Of a stretch of 64,000 bases of DNA, positions 13,201 through 28,200 are shown piece after piece. Source of the DNA: Mytilus californianus (Eukaryota; Mollusca; Bivalvia; Mytilida; Mytilidae); contig NW_026262593.1 in the NCBI RefSeq assembly GCF_021869535.1, positions 70,148,322 through 70,212,321 of the forward strand, written 5' to 3'. Positions within the stretch are counted from its first letter, which is position 1. Each line of letters opens with the position of its first letter. Position numbers and translations under genes: made by a program. The notes below the pieces were generated by a model. That model worked only from the letters and a program-made list of their open reading frames with translations, made no database searches and was not told where the DNA came from.

Positions 13201-16200
13201 ATCGTAATACACAAGTTATAGTGGTGGTATCTGATTCTCTAATGATTTTTATTCTTCCTCTTCAAAGATTTGCAGAAAGTTGTGTTCTTTATATGTGACG
13301 TCATCAGGCATGGTCGCCTTTTTTCATGATGTCACAATAGGAAATTCAGAAGAAAAGAAAATTTGACGTCATAATTAAGTTTCGACCAATCATTTGCCGA
13401 GAACAGATATTTCACTAGTGAGGAGAACACTTAGTTTTTCACAATCGATTGGGAAATGTGAAAATAGTGCAAAATTAGAGAAAATGTTATTCATGGTGTG
13501 CATTGGAGGACCTTATACTTCTCTTATATTGTCATAAGTGTTTTTAATCTATTACTTTATTGTTAAAATGAGTATGTATGAGTGAACTTAAATACCCTTT
13601 TGACCAATTTGAATGCCTGTTTTGAGGTGTTCAGTTTATACAATAAAGAATTTCAAAATCCAGGTCAACACCTCTCATGGGGGATATCCCCATAAATTGT
13701 TATAATTGGCAGATCTGGGTCACCATATTTGTACTGCTAGTATCTTACTCAGATAATCTAGTTGTCAGTTCACCACTCTGATGTTTATCAAACCAGCCAA
13801 TCTCTTGTCGTAATATGGCTCGGAAAAAATGTTTTCTTATCTTGTTTACTTGTCTCTCACAGGCTGTCATAAAACATGCGATCTGAAATAAAAATAAATG
13901 GTGTGAATATTTTAAATGCTGTTAAATTCCTTCCATAAACCAAGGGGGTTTAACAGTTGTACTATTCTGTTTACTTACTTTTTAATTCAATTTTCAAATG
14001 CATTACTCAAAAGAAAAAAAAGTTGCTAATACATGATTTTTTATTTAAGATTTACAAATAAACAGAATTTCAAAGACATCCAATTTTCATGGTTATAATT
14101 AATTTTCATGGTTATAATTAATAAGTTTGTACCTTCCAAATCTACACTGGCATACAATGAAAATCCCAGCAATTTATTATTTAATATACATGTGTATGGA
14201 AAACAGTTTGACCAGAAAAACATTTAATAAAGCCTTGTACAATATCTATTATTATTCTGAAGTTATGAACTATAAATCTGAAGGAGTTCCAACCAAAAAC
14301 GAAGAAATTATCTAGGCTACAATTAACAAAGTAAAGACGGACAGACTATCAACAATTGGACAGGTAAAAAATAAATCATGCTCTATTGATTGTTGGTATC
14401 TAACGCAATTGTCAGCTCTCTTGACTAAATCATGGCATCCAATTTTTTTATTCCTTGAGGATTTATTGATTGATTGATTGATTTTTGGTGTTTAATGCCA
14501 CTTTCAGCACTATAGGCTATACCTTGGTAGTTAGTTTTTATTGTTGGAGGAAGTCAGATTGTCTGGTGAGAACCACAACCATAGGCAGGGAAAATGACAT
14601 TTAAGATTGTAGTCGAACACACCCATGTGCATGGTTCTACTCACAATCTCGGTGTTGACTGGCTAGTGATTACTTAGACCATTTGTCCAAAGGTGTAAGG
14701 AGGCCCCATACAGGTGGAGGAAACCAGAGTACCTGCAGAGAACCATCAACCTTGAGCAATAATTCAGTCAATCTTAGATAGGAGTCTGCTGTACCTTTCA
14801 ACAAAAGGGTTAAAACTACTAAACCCAAGTATTGACTAGCAAGTGAACCCTGTAGATGAGCTACCTAGACCACACAGCCACTGAGGCCCTTAAAACAAAT
14901 CATGCTTTCCCCAACTTTATTGCCTGGGACATAACACTACTCTACAACCAGTACCTGCAAATAACCAGAGAAGAGTACTGCTCCACCAATGATTAAGTAA
15001 TATATAGCATATGTCGTCATCTTATCTTCAAAAGATTCTGTGGTAGCATTGGGATTGAATGTAGCATTTGGATGTGGAGGTATCAAGGATCCATTTGGTC
15101 CTGTAAAAATAAGCAAAAATAAATAACACACAAATAAGGTATAGGTGCAAAAGCAGGAGATAATTACTTCCAGACATGCCAGAGAAAACGCTCTAAGGAT
15201 TTAACATAGATTTGGTATTATTGCCAATGATACAACTATCCAAATGAGTTCAAATGAAGCAGATTTAAGCAATTATAGGTCACCATATTGGCCTACTACA
15301 TAAACAAAACCAATATTGCCTAGTCATTCAGCTATAAAAGGCCCAATATGACAAAATGTAAAACAATTCATACAAAAATGGCCTGATTTATGACAAAACA
15401 ATAAACATCAAACAAAAATTCATATGTCATATTCACGATTGTGAACATTGGGATGTATCAGGCAATTGATTTTATTTTATTGGTAACTCTAAATTGGCTT
15501 TTGACATGAGTTCAGTTAAATTTTCACTTTACAACGGAAATAAAATGACTTCGGGTTGGCGCTCAAAAGTAGGGGTCAGTCAGGTAACCATAAACATATT
15601 TTTTATTTGGCCTAACGCACCTTTATAGCATGGGGCATAATCAATGAAAACTATGTAAACACTACTTGACAGAGAAATCACTTTTTTCAAGCAGTTGATA
15701 GCTGATCACTTGAATTATATGTATATAAAGTGTATATGATATAGCTTTTTCAATATCTATATGTATATATCCTTAAAGTACCTGCTACAAAAGTGTCTGT
15801 CATCTGTCCCATAACAATGGACAATACCGGCCATCCTGCTCCATGGGCCAATGAAAACAGGGAACCAAACAGGATACAGATTGTGTCCACACTTGTGGCA
15901 TAGCGGAACTGTGAAATAACAAAAACATATATAAATACATGTCCATAATATATAAATACATCAATATTTACAGTGGACTCATCTGAGAGGGTCTAGATAG
16001 GGGGTCCTTCATTTCTGTATTCATTATTTTTTTAGCCATTTTTCTATATTCTTTATACATTTTGCCCATTATTCTCTATTCTTTATATTTTAATACCCAA
16101 TTATTCTCTATTCTTTATTTTTTTGGCCTATTTTTCTCTATTCTTTATTTTTTTAGCCATTTATTCTACAATTTTTGCCCATTATTTACTATTCTGTAAA

Positions 16201-19200
16201 CCCCATTCATACCTCATCTGAAATGCATCATAAAAACTGTCAAAAGAAAATTATACAATTAGCAGAAATAATTGTAATATTGAAGAACAAAGATATATTC
16301 TTCACTATTTTTTCATTAGGAATTATAAGTATACTGTTGAATAATAGCAATTGAGACACTTATGCATAACCCCTGATGTTGACTATACCTGAATGCATAG
16401 AAATTTGCAGTGAGGTGTATCTTTCAAATAAAGAAAATCAATAAAAGTACTGTCCTTTAAGATTTGCTTTAGGTTTTGTTAATAATAAGAAAAATACACT
16501 TTTCATAATATTAAGATAGTTTATAATTAATAGAAATTATTGTAATATGAGAATGTTAAAGAAACTTTTTCCAAAGAGCAGATAATAAACTGTTGACACA
16601 AAGATATGTCTGGCCTGTGTAACATGCAAACTATTCAAAAGTTTCAAAGTCAATGGACTAAGGCTTAGGGGACAGGGCTAAAAAAACTTCATGGAAATGA
16701 GTTGTTCGAATGATATTACAACTGCCGACTAAATGTCCTTGACTAACTATTAGTGGCTCCTCTTAATCTGACCTTATCACAAACTTTATCAACTCGTGAT
16801 GCTGCAAACAGCAAGCTTAAAGTCTCTCCTCCTTGATTTTACGTAGGTAAAACAAGAATTGTTTTGCGTTCCGAATTATCATGTGAATAACAAGATTATG
16901 TAATTAACACAGATTTCTGCCATTGATGGCCGCTTAATTTATTCAACAACCTGCATGTGCCGGTTGTTCAAAAGTGTTGTTAGTCCTGGATTGATTGATT
17001 GATTATTAGTGTTTAACACCACTTTCAGCACTTTCGGCTACATAGACCGTTTATTATCATTAGAAGAAGCAGGAGTGCTGGTGGAGGACCACCAACCTTC
17101 AGCAGAAAACTGACAATCCTTGTCAATTCAAAGATTGGAGTGGAATTAAGGCACCTGCCAAGTGCAGGGTTTGAAATCACAACATCAGTGTTGACAGGCT
17201 TGTGGTACAGTTGATAAACTGCTTACACTACTCGGCCACCAAGGCCCCTCACTTGGCCTAGACATTCAATCACTGTCAACATCAGCCTATATATTAAGTG
17301 GTAGGGATGAATCTCCGTCATAGATAACTTTTTTATACTGCAGCTAGTGCACATCCTGTTATCTATATCTACCAAATATATAGTTACAAAGAGATATTTG
17401 TGAAATGTCAATTTCATGTCACATTACTTTTGTTCACAATCTGGGATTGGTTTAGGGAATAAAATATAAGTTTTATTTTTATGTTAACATTTTGATAAAC
17501 ATAAATGTAGCAATTTTTAGCTGAAGTATATTTAAAACAGGTAAATGCCAGAAAAATACCAACTTTTTTGTATTTGGCACGAAACTGCTGAAGGGCTCTG
17601 TAAGCCTTGCCTTACCCCAGTAAAAATTTAACTGTCGAGAGTGGAGAAATATCGTATTGCACAAGATTTGGAGGTAGAATCAGTTTGTCTAATGATTTGT
17701 AGACGATATGCAGACAAAATTATTTTTTTCTTTTCCAATGATCTTCAAAAAGATGTGTTCTTTCTATGTAACGTCGTCAGGCATGGTCCCCTTTTTTCGT
17801 GATGTCACAATGGGAAATTCAGAGGAAAGCAATAAAATTTGAAGTCATAATTGAATTTTTGACCAATGAAGAAATGAGATCAAATGAATCACACGTTGAT
17901 TAAATAAAAATAATCAACAGGTCAGGAAAAGGATAAATTGGGTAAAAATTAGAGAAATATATATATATTATATTATATTAATAATATGTGATAAAGGGTG
18001 TTTAACTGAGATGTAATATGTATAACCTTATATTATTTACTCAACTTATGATGCTTATTGATATCTACTAATAAATTTCAAACAAGATTTATTATAAATT
18101 AATTATTAGTCATTTGATTATCTATCTATCTATGTAGCTTATCTATTTGTATTATAAAGTTAGGTCATAACTCACTCAGTTTTCAATCATTTTGTCAAAA
18201 TATTTCATAAGATATTTTCTACCAATATCTACAATACCCTGTATTCATTATTACATCGGATGTGACCTTGAGAGGTCATACCAGTGTTATGTTGCTGCAG
18301 AAATTTCCTTGCCGTTTGACTGATAACCGAACATATTTCGTGTAATTACGCAGATATTATCAATGCAAAATAACATTCCTTATCGCTTGTTATATATTAA
18401 TTTCATCAATAAATATTCATGAAAATATTTTTTAAGAACATAGATAAATGTATGAAAATGTTTTGTCGTGAGAAATATATATATCAATAACAAATCATGG
18501 ATACGGAAAATTTGTGTTAACACATGCAGAAGAATATCTCGAGACATTTGCAACAAAAGCAGGAAAATATGAATGCCTACTCAAATCCTATCTATTAGAA
18601 AAACAAATTATTATAGAAGACTGTCCACCATGCACTTGCACTGCACTATCATTAGAATAGTAGAAAAGAATGATATATATACAAATGAATGAAAATTTGC
18701 CTGTAGAGTTATTAAGATAATCGGCTATATATCTAACTGGTAAACAAATATTAATTTAATATATAACAACAAACCAGAGTAGACTTATAACAAATGATTA
18801 TATCACTACAATATAATAGTTATTACAGTGAGGTTGAATTCCCTGTCATTTATTCATCATCCACACAGGAACTTGTCTCAGAAAGAAATATATCTATGTA
18901 CCTTAATCTAACTTTCGTCATAGAGATGTGATTTTTTTTCTGAGACAAGTGCTTGTGACCATCCACCAGAACTTGCGGTCATCCTATGTTCAGTTCTTCA
19001 GTACTTTGATTATTCATGGAATACTAATTTTCGTGGATTTCATGAGTACAGGTGAACCACAAATTTTAAACTATATAAAGGCTTGTTGTAGAAAGACTTG
19101 GGCAATATTACGAAATAAAATATTCATGAAAATGAAATTTCCCTCAATCCACGAAAAACAAATAAATTCATAATAATTAACCCAAAAGATGATAAACAAC

Positions 19201-22200
19201 TTTACAATACATCATACTTAGGCCAGCCTTAACAAATTCTTTGTTTGCATGTTGCCTATAAATACTTTGAATGGTTAGGTAGGTAGATATGGATTTTTTT
19301 ATTTTTCTGTAAACAACATAAGTTACATGTTTTATACAAGAAAAAGACGTTAGATTACAGATAAAATTCTTTTAAAAATAAATTTGAAATGATTTGTGTA
19401 ATAAAATTTTTCGGGTAGGCTTAACTTTTTAGGTGGTTTACAGTATGCAAAATCATACATTTCAAATATTATTTTTGGTCTTATCACATGCCTTGATGAA
19501 CCATAAATTTTTTTATCAGTAAACCATTTAAGTTAAGAATACTAATTCAAGACAAAGTACAGATTAAATCAGCTTATTGTTTTTGTTTTGTTTTATTTGT
19601 TTGAATCAATATCTTCCTCCTAACTTACTTTATAGGTTATAAAAAATTGACCTTTTTTAATCAAATACCAGACTGAAAAGTACTAAGATTTATTAGGTGA
19701 CCATGAGATTCCCTTATTTTTGTCTAGGTTGTTGAATATTCACATGTTAGTAGAAGAAGAAATGAGTAATTTATGAATGTAAACAACTAAACCCTACCCT
19801 GCATATTTTTAAAGTACAGGTGCTAACTTCAATACCATATCATTCAAGGTTTATCAGTGACACAATTTTATATCATATATAGGTGGCTTTAATCTCACCT
19901 TGTAAAATGAATCAATTGATACAATGTATTACTCTAGATTTTGACCTTCCTTACAACATTTCCTATTTTTAGCCATGATTTCATCATATATCAAAGGCTA
20001 GGCACATAAATTTATGTATCAATGACTAAAGGATGACCTTGTTTTATCATTTTTGCACTTGTCTAAAATTGGTCCTGGTTAAGTAAAATAGTTATTTTAA
20101 GATGTGACTCCGGGTCTCTAACAAGGACTACATGATGTCATCCTTTCAAAGTAAATAACAATGATGATTCAAGCCTAAGAACTATTACAGTTCCTTTAGT
20201 TCACTTAATTTCATTTTGTGTTAGGGATTTTTGCTATTTTGACAGACTAAACGTTTTTCACTTATTCAAACTTCTAGTTTTTTTTTTCAATAAATCGTTC
20301 TTTCATAAAGCTTATGTAATTTATAGACTTCAAAAATCAGTTTTGAAATGACATTTCCAAGTAATTAACAATAATGACCTTCAAAGAGAAAAACATTTCT
20401 AATACAAAATTACTAGGTTTTTTTCAAATTCAAAAGATTTTACAGAAAAGGGGGGTGTATTTTTTATTAAATGTCAAATATATCAATGGGTTGCAATTTC
20501 ACCGAGGTATGAGCTGTTTTATCCTTTTAAAACAAATTAAGATGTCAAAAATTCTATTTGTATCTAGACAATAAATGAATGGGTTATGATTTTGCCATAA
20601 AATATATCTATGGGTTGTGATTTTCACAAGACTTATATGATGGGGAATAATTTTGAAATCCCAGCCGCACATCTGTATGCAAAATTCCATGTTGAGTGTT
20701 GAGACCCCTCCCCTTATGATTTTACACAATGCTCTAACATTGCTGATGCAACAGAGGTTGTACCCTCAAACATAAAAACTGGTTCTAATTTCTATAATCT
20801 ACGTATACTATATGGGAGTGAATCAGTAGTTTAAAGTATTGTTATTAAAAAAAAGTCAGTACACCAAAATAAGGTTTAATTTTAGGACAGAAACACACTT
20901 CTGAATAAATATAAATGTATGTAAATTAATCTATTACGTATGTTATCTCAAATTCATTGATTTTGGTGATTCATGTATATATATGTGCATTGATCTGTAG
21001 TTTAAGGTTCTACAACTTGTTTAAAAATACTATTGAAAAACGTTGTCCAGATTTGAAAGAAGAAGACTTTAAATTGCACTGTTCTTCTGGCTTCTGATCT
21101 CACAGGTTAGAATGAATGTTTTGATAAATCTTATGATTTACTGACAGATGTTCTAGAGGCAGGTGAAATTGAGCATATATGTCAAATAATAATAGGCAAT
21201 TAATAGGAACTCAAACTTTTGTGAGAGAAGGGGTGAAAACTATAAATATGCTCCAAACTGAAACAAAATTGTGCACTTTCAATAACATTTTTTAAGAAAG
21301 AGATGCTCCAAGGGACCTTTTCAGTCTTACATGTCTAGGAAAATAAAGAATAAAAAAATCAGATTTTTAGGCCAAAAATAAAATTTAAATTGTTTGATAT
21401 TGCCTACCTACCTACCTAAATAGCAGCCTACCTGAAAAATCTTATGGCACAATTTTGTTCATCTTTTTTTTTCAAGATATTTTCCTGATCTAACGTAGTT
21501 TTCTTCTCTAAAATGTGTAACTTATGTTGGTGGCAAACAAAATATAATCCCTACCTACCTACCTAACACTACAAGGAATTGTAAGCAACTTCAAACAAAG
21601 AATTTGTTAACTGTAGCCTTAATGCTGTTTAAACATGGATGTGATTTCTTCAAAAAGGAGACAAACTGTTGATTCATTTATTATTCCTGGGAACCTGGGA
21701 ATTTTGGTGGATTAAGAAAAAGTTGTGTATTCATGGATATTTGATTTTGTGGTTTCGCCAAAGTCTGCATACAATCCTATAGATAATGGTTACTATGTTG
21801 AACATTTAACTACAACGTTAACCTCTACAAATGAAATGCATGAAAAATAGTATCCTCAGAATAACATTGAATCTAAAGTAAGTTAAAACATAAATTGTAG
21901 TCCAGGGTAAAATAAGAGGAACGGTAGAGTAACAAGAAACACAAAAACAATCTTTATGCCAAAGACTGAATATCAGATTCAGGTCCAGGATTTTGAAAAA
22001 AAAGGGAGATCTGTGGCCCCAAACTAGGCAACGTTTGGAGTTGAACATGCAAAAATTCTATGCATTAATCATAAATGAAGCTCCATAAGGGGGGCACAGG
22101 CACCCTGTCCCTCCCCCCCCCCCCCTAAATCTGCCTCTGAATATGACTTACCAATTGTCCAAGAGTGGCTGGGGGTGGTCCTTCTGGTTTTCTAAAAAAT

Positions 22201-25200
22201 AAAAAAATATATGACAGATCAACAAAATTTAAAATCTTTGATAGCAAAATTATTCTACCTGTCTTTAAACAAATGTGACTATGTTAAAAGAAGACGATTT
22301 TCATCGTGACATATTGCAACTTGTTGTTAAAATGATTGATCAAACCTCCCCTTTACAATGATTTTTTTTTCTAAATAAATTCACAATCATCCCCACATTC
22401 ATGAACCTTGCATCTGAATCCTTATCCTGAGCCGCACTGACAGCTGAAAAAATAAATACTTGTATTTTACAAATTGTTTTCATGACACCCTTTATGGAAT
22501 TCATGCAAGTACAAAAGTTTAAAACCTTAATGACAAATGCTTCCCCTAACTGTATGCCTCGGTTGGCCTATTCTATTTTCAGGCACATGCTGGCTTCCAA
22601 AGACCTATCCATTCCCCCCCCTCCTTATCCCCCATATGTTCATGGGAAAGAAAACAGGTAAAACAAATAGTTAAAATGTACAGTCTTACCTCATGACAAC
22701 CTTTAACCTTTTAGAATTCCAATATTTCTGACAGTAAAGACAACACTACTGTTTCAGACAACATTTCCTTACTGTTTGCTTGATTAATGTTAATATCTAG
22801 AACGTTCAGACTTCTGTACAATATTCCAATAATACAGCATCTCAATGTATGACTGTGTATCACTTGTCTGAAACTTGTTTCCATAGAAACAAAAATATGG
22901 CTAACTTTGACTAATCATTTTGGATTATATTGAATTTAATTAAATTTTAGGCTAAAAAAAATAAGGAAAGGGGGGTGTAACTGTCTGAAATGGTAAAAAT
23001 GTTAGGAGTTTTTATTGTTATGTTTTATTTTCAATCAAGAAGGGGTATTTGCATTCTGTACACTTCAATCTTTCTGTGGTAAGGATGAACAGATGAAACT
23101 TCCAATACCCCAACCTATTAATATATACATGATATACATGTACCCTATCATATATTGTTTTACAAAAAAAATACACCAATAGCTTTCATGATTATGCTAT
23201 TTCATAGATTTAACCTTTGAAAAACATGAAAATAAGTTTCTATACTTATCATATATATTACATCTTAATTTCTTAACCTTATCATATATATATTCAAGCT
23301 TGAAATCGTGACCCATTCCAGCAGCTTATCCCTACCACTCATATAAATACTGTTAGATATCTGAGAGACAAAATGAACAAAGTCATTTGCTTTTATAATA
23401 CTTTCAATTTGTGAATTCCAAGGGCCAAGAAAGAAGTCTTCTTGCATCTTTTCCTTTCAGTTTCAATTTAGGACTACTACGTTTCTTTTTACTAATTCCA
23501 ATCATTACAGAGTCTAAAAAATATATAACTTTACCCATCATTCTTAACATCTTCGTGTTTTGCTTCTGTCCCTTTGTCCGTGCTTTCAAATGATTTTTCA
23601 TCTTTTTTCAAACCATTTTGAAATGATTCACTCCCTCTTCTTTTAGCACCATTAGATTCAGATTTGTTTTTTTCAACATTTTTCTGATCAACTCCATTTT
23701 CAAAATTCGTTTTCTTCACATTTTTCAACGTCACATTATTTTCCATCATGTATGACTTTCAGAATCGTAACTTTTTTGTTTCACAAGTCACATGTGCTAT
23801 GAATACTGACCACAACTTCATATGACAAAACTGGGCTATGTCCTTTTTGTTTATATTATGATAATGGCGGTCAACCTTACGAAATACCACTTTAAATTTT
23901 CCGAGATAAGACACTCAACAGCTAAGGTATTCATAAATGTATCAACTTTTATTTATCACCTTTTTCAATACTCTTTATCAACAATTGGCTCAGGGAAGGA
24001 AATGAATATGAAACATTGTATGTAAAAAATCTCTATTGAAAATATAATATTAGTAATCAAAGTCCACTAAAAGATATTCTACTCCTTGAGAATTGCAATA
24101 ATATATACATAACAGTGGATTTAAGATTTGCCACAATATAATACACACGTAGTGTAAAAATGTTATGTAGTGGCATGCCACCTGTCACAATAATAATGAT
24201 CAGATGGTAGAGACTTAGAAAAAAGTAAATTTGGTAAAAATAATCTCTGAGGGCCAGAACTCCTATATATAAAGAAGTCATTTGAAGTTTTCAGTCAGAT
24301 GATGAGATGTATAAACATTTTTGTAGATCTCTGATATTGATGTCATATTATTTTTCAGTAAACAATTTCCGTCTATCTACAACAGTTTTCAAAAAATGGA
24401 AGCAATGCTTTAAATTGGTCAAAAATTTTAATTTAAGGGCAATTACTCCTATAAATAACTGTTGTCAACTATAATCATTTTCAAAAGATCCTGTAATGAA
24501 TGCCTCATAAATACACAAAGGATGGTTGGAAAACCTTGAACACAAACTATAGGTGGGAGGCACAAGTTCTTTGAAAAAGTTTAAAGACAAAAAAATTCCT
24601 GAACTGGATATCAAGATGAAATCCAGATGGCACTTGGACTCTGTCAATCCCTCTTAATATAGTGACTTATTTGTAGTTTCAGGTACAAATGTAAATGAGG
24701 TTACTATTGAACAATTAGGCGCCGCTTAGACTGGGCTTTGACTAATGCAGGGGTGTGGGGGCAGAGAACCCCATAAGCTACCAATGCTTAGCAAATTAAA
24801 GAACCTTGTGAGCACCCACACCCCATACTGTCACTGGTCAAACAAATATCACCAGATTCCTAAGTTCAAGGACTCATAACTCCAACAAAGTCAACTGATA
24901 CAAATTTCTTGATGATATTATATGTCCTCATTAACTACAAAGTTTCATGAAATTCTGTTGTGTGGTTTCAGAGGAGTTGAGCTGACAAACTGCCACCAAA
25001 TGGAAATCTTTCAACTACAATGTATAATATTTTGACTACATGTACATGTATTCAAATTTTGCTAAATTTCCTCTACTTTTGGTTTTTGACCCTATGAATC
25101 ATTCCATGTTCTAAAACAAAATCAAGAGAAATAAGCCCTACTACCAGTACTATATTAAAAAATAAGGAGATGAGGTATGATTGCCATAAGACAACTATCC

Positions 25201-28200
25201 ACCAAAGTTCAAATAAAGTGAATGTGAGCAATTATAGGCAAATATGCGGCCTTCAACAATGAGAAAAACCCATACCGTATAGTCGCCTATAAAAATATGA
25301 AACAATTCATTTGAGAAAACTAATGGCCTAATTTATAACAAAACAATTAATGAAAAACAAATATGAGAAACATGAACCAACGGCAACCACTGCATGAACT
25401 ACAGGCTCCTGACTTGGGACAGGCACATATAGAATGTGGCAGGGTTAAACATGTTTGTGAGAACTCAAACCTCCCCCGAACCTGGGACAGTGGTGTAACA
25501 GCACAACATAAGAACAAACTATAAAAATCAGTTGAAAAGGCTTAACTCATTAGATCAATACAAAGAAGAAACATATCAAACATAAACACAGACTGGATGT
25601 GGCAGGGTATATTGTATCCATCCCTCATCCCTAACAACAAAAAGGACACTAAGTATACAGATCTGAGATAACTCGCAGTTACTGACAGCTAGTTCAAAGG
25701 CCAATACCTGTAACAACTAATAAAAAAATCATGTATCTAAGACTAAAATATCAATCAGTACACATCCAACATCCAATGGATTTAGTGTAAAGACGTCATT
25801 AACAGTCAGAGAAAAACGTGACCTTGTGCAATGCCAAAATAAAGGTATTGACAGACTGCAGTACCGTTCAAGTGCATATGTGTATAACAAAACTATTTAG
25901 TATGATTTTAATTTACTGATAACAAAATCAATATTTATACCAATAAAAACAATATTCAAAGATCTAATTACAGTGTTTAATTGGTAACCTTTTAGAATTA
26001 GTTTATTTAAAAGATTGATAAGTTTACCCGGATCGTATACAAGTTTCCTGTAGTTCAAAGCCAATACCTGTTACAACTAATCTTTGTATCTATGGAAGAA
26101 TTTAGTAAGGGTTTTAAGAAATTTGTGGTAACGAAATCCATGACTTAATACATGTAATTTACCAGTAATACATAGATCATGCTAATTGAAATCCACAACG
26201 TCACTACAGACACAGACATAAGGAACGAGTTAAGTTATGTAAACACTGTAAGATAGTGCCCGAGGAACATCACTGTCCAAAGAAAGGAAAATTATCAATA
26301 GGGAAAGAAAAATCATCCCTTTTGTCGTAAATTTTTGTGTAGAGTTTCTGGTGTAAAGTACTAAAACTGAAATATCTAAATCTAGGAATTAGGAAAGGAC
26401 ACTTATTGCTGTTAATATTTGATTCATTTAAAGTAAGTTGCTGTTGGTAAATTTCGGCAGTATATTTAGAGAATTCTTGATTATCTAATGAAAAAATATC
26501 ATCAAGATAACAGTAAGTGTTGTTGAATTTATCAACTAAAAGGTTTAGATGGGTCTTTACTGAGTTTGGCCATAAACTGTGATTCATAACAGTACAGGAA
26601 CAAGTCTGCTATTAAAGGGGCACAATTGGTGCCAATAGGAATACCTACACTCTGTCGATAAACTTTATTGCCAAACATACATAAATGTTGTCAAGGAGAA
26701 AATTTATGGCTGTATTCATCTCATCACACCTCCAGTAAGTATATCTAGCATAAATACCTTTCTCGTTTGAGAAAAAAGGCTTTATATGAGTTGCAGCAAA
26801 TAAATTTGTAATTAGATTTATTGAACGACCATTTAATTAAATAGGAAAGCTTTTGTTTGATAAGATTGTGTGGAAGTGTAGTGTAAAGAGTGGAAAAGTC
26901 AAAACTGTTAACCGAATCAAAAGGACCATCAAAAGCACGTTATTTATCTTAAACATCCAAAGAATTTTTTACACTATTTTAATATGTATTATTATAGTAT
27001 ACATTGTAATACACTGGTTTGCTGTGGTTTTTTTATCCTTGTGGATACAACTATATACATGTATATGCATTAAAGGCCAGTCAGTTCTACGATTAATCTT
27101 CTTTCATAGTTGTTCAGTTCTACAACTTTGCATTTAAAATTGCTAAATAAAAAATCTTGAAATTTTCTAAGCATTCAGAACCAGAACCAAAAATGACATC
27201 ATAATTAACTCAGGTCTATTAATTTACTTAAATGGTCAGGAGATCAGAGAAGGCTAATGCCAATGACCAATAATCATCATTGCTCAAAATATTTGCTTTT
27301 TACTTTCCCCAACACATTTTGGCTAGGGATTAATCAAATATTTCAGACTGATATTGTTTTACGATGAGAAACAACTACCAAGCTTGAAAAAGATATAATT
27401 ATATCCAATGCTGTAGTGGAAAAACAAATCCTAGAATCACAATATTTCTGAAGCTCATTCCAATGAGTATGACTGGCTTTAGTTTGCTGATTCAGGTTGA
27501 AACTTAAACAAAAAAAATTATAAAGCTTGAAGACTTTTTTTCATTATTTTTTTATCAAGACAGTGCATCAGTGGCCTCAATGTTAACTACGACCTTTGTG
27601 CATGTTGGTTTTAATATATATATACAAAATAGATTTGCACATGTATACATTTTTAACATTGAAGAGATTGCCCTTGACTCAGTGAGTGTATAGACTAGAA
27701 CACAGTGAAACCTGCAACTTCACAACTGGACATCACAAAGGTTTCCGTAAATGTTGTCGTTGGAAAGGAAACTTTAAAGATTGTCAAGGAAACAGATTAA
27801 TATAAGCTACATGTATGTACAGCTTGTTTCTGAACCCTATTATAACTATGTATTTTGTATGATGATATATTTGTAATGATGAAGAATAAATATGTTTAAA
27901 CTAAAATGTTGACGTTACAATCATATTGTCTGACGCCACGAATCGAAAAGTGATTGTTATATGACGTCAATAGTTCAAATGTTGCATATTCTCTGTTCAA
28001 GTGTCCCAGATTTCCAAATAGCGATAAGGTCTATTAAAAAGACCAGCATTGCCAGGAAGACAAATCAATGAATCCTTTGCAGAGCAGTCCAAGATACTTT
28101 AAACACACGGGTGACAAAAGTAGACAAACGCTTCATGAAATAGCTACATGATTTAGTTCACCAGAATGCATGACCACAAAAACTATTACTTACAATATGT

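Larger units (their letters stand above)
15909..22151. other. Intron between exons 2 and 3; no exon recognised
   Basis: 6.2 kb. Apart from the repeats listed (tandem array, SINE, CRE-bearing repeat copy, hairpin, two family C copies) I see AT microsatellites (17955-17990, 18118-18135) and no coding segment flanked by splice signals. Confidence 0.6.

Noticed and set aside
23750..23800. Exon 1b as an internal cassette spliced from exon 1a
   Set aside because: Every nearby AG acceptor leads to an in-frame stop before or at the ATG, including TGA 10-12 bases upstream.
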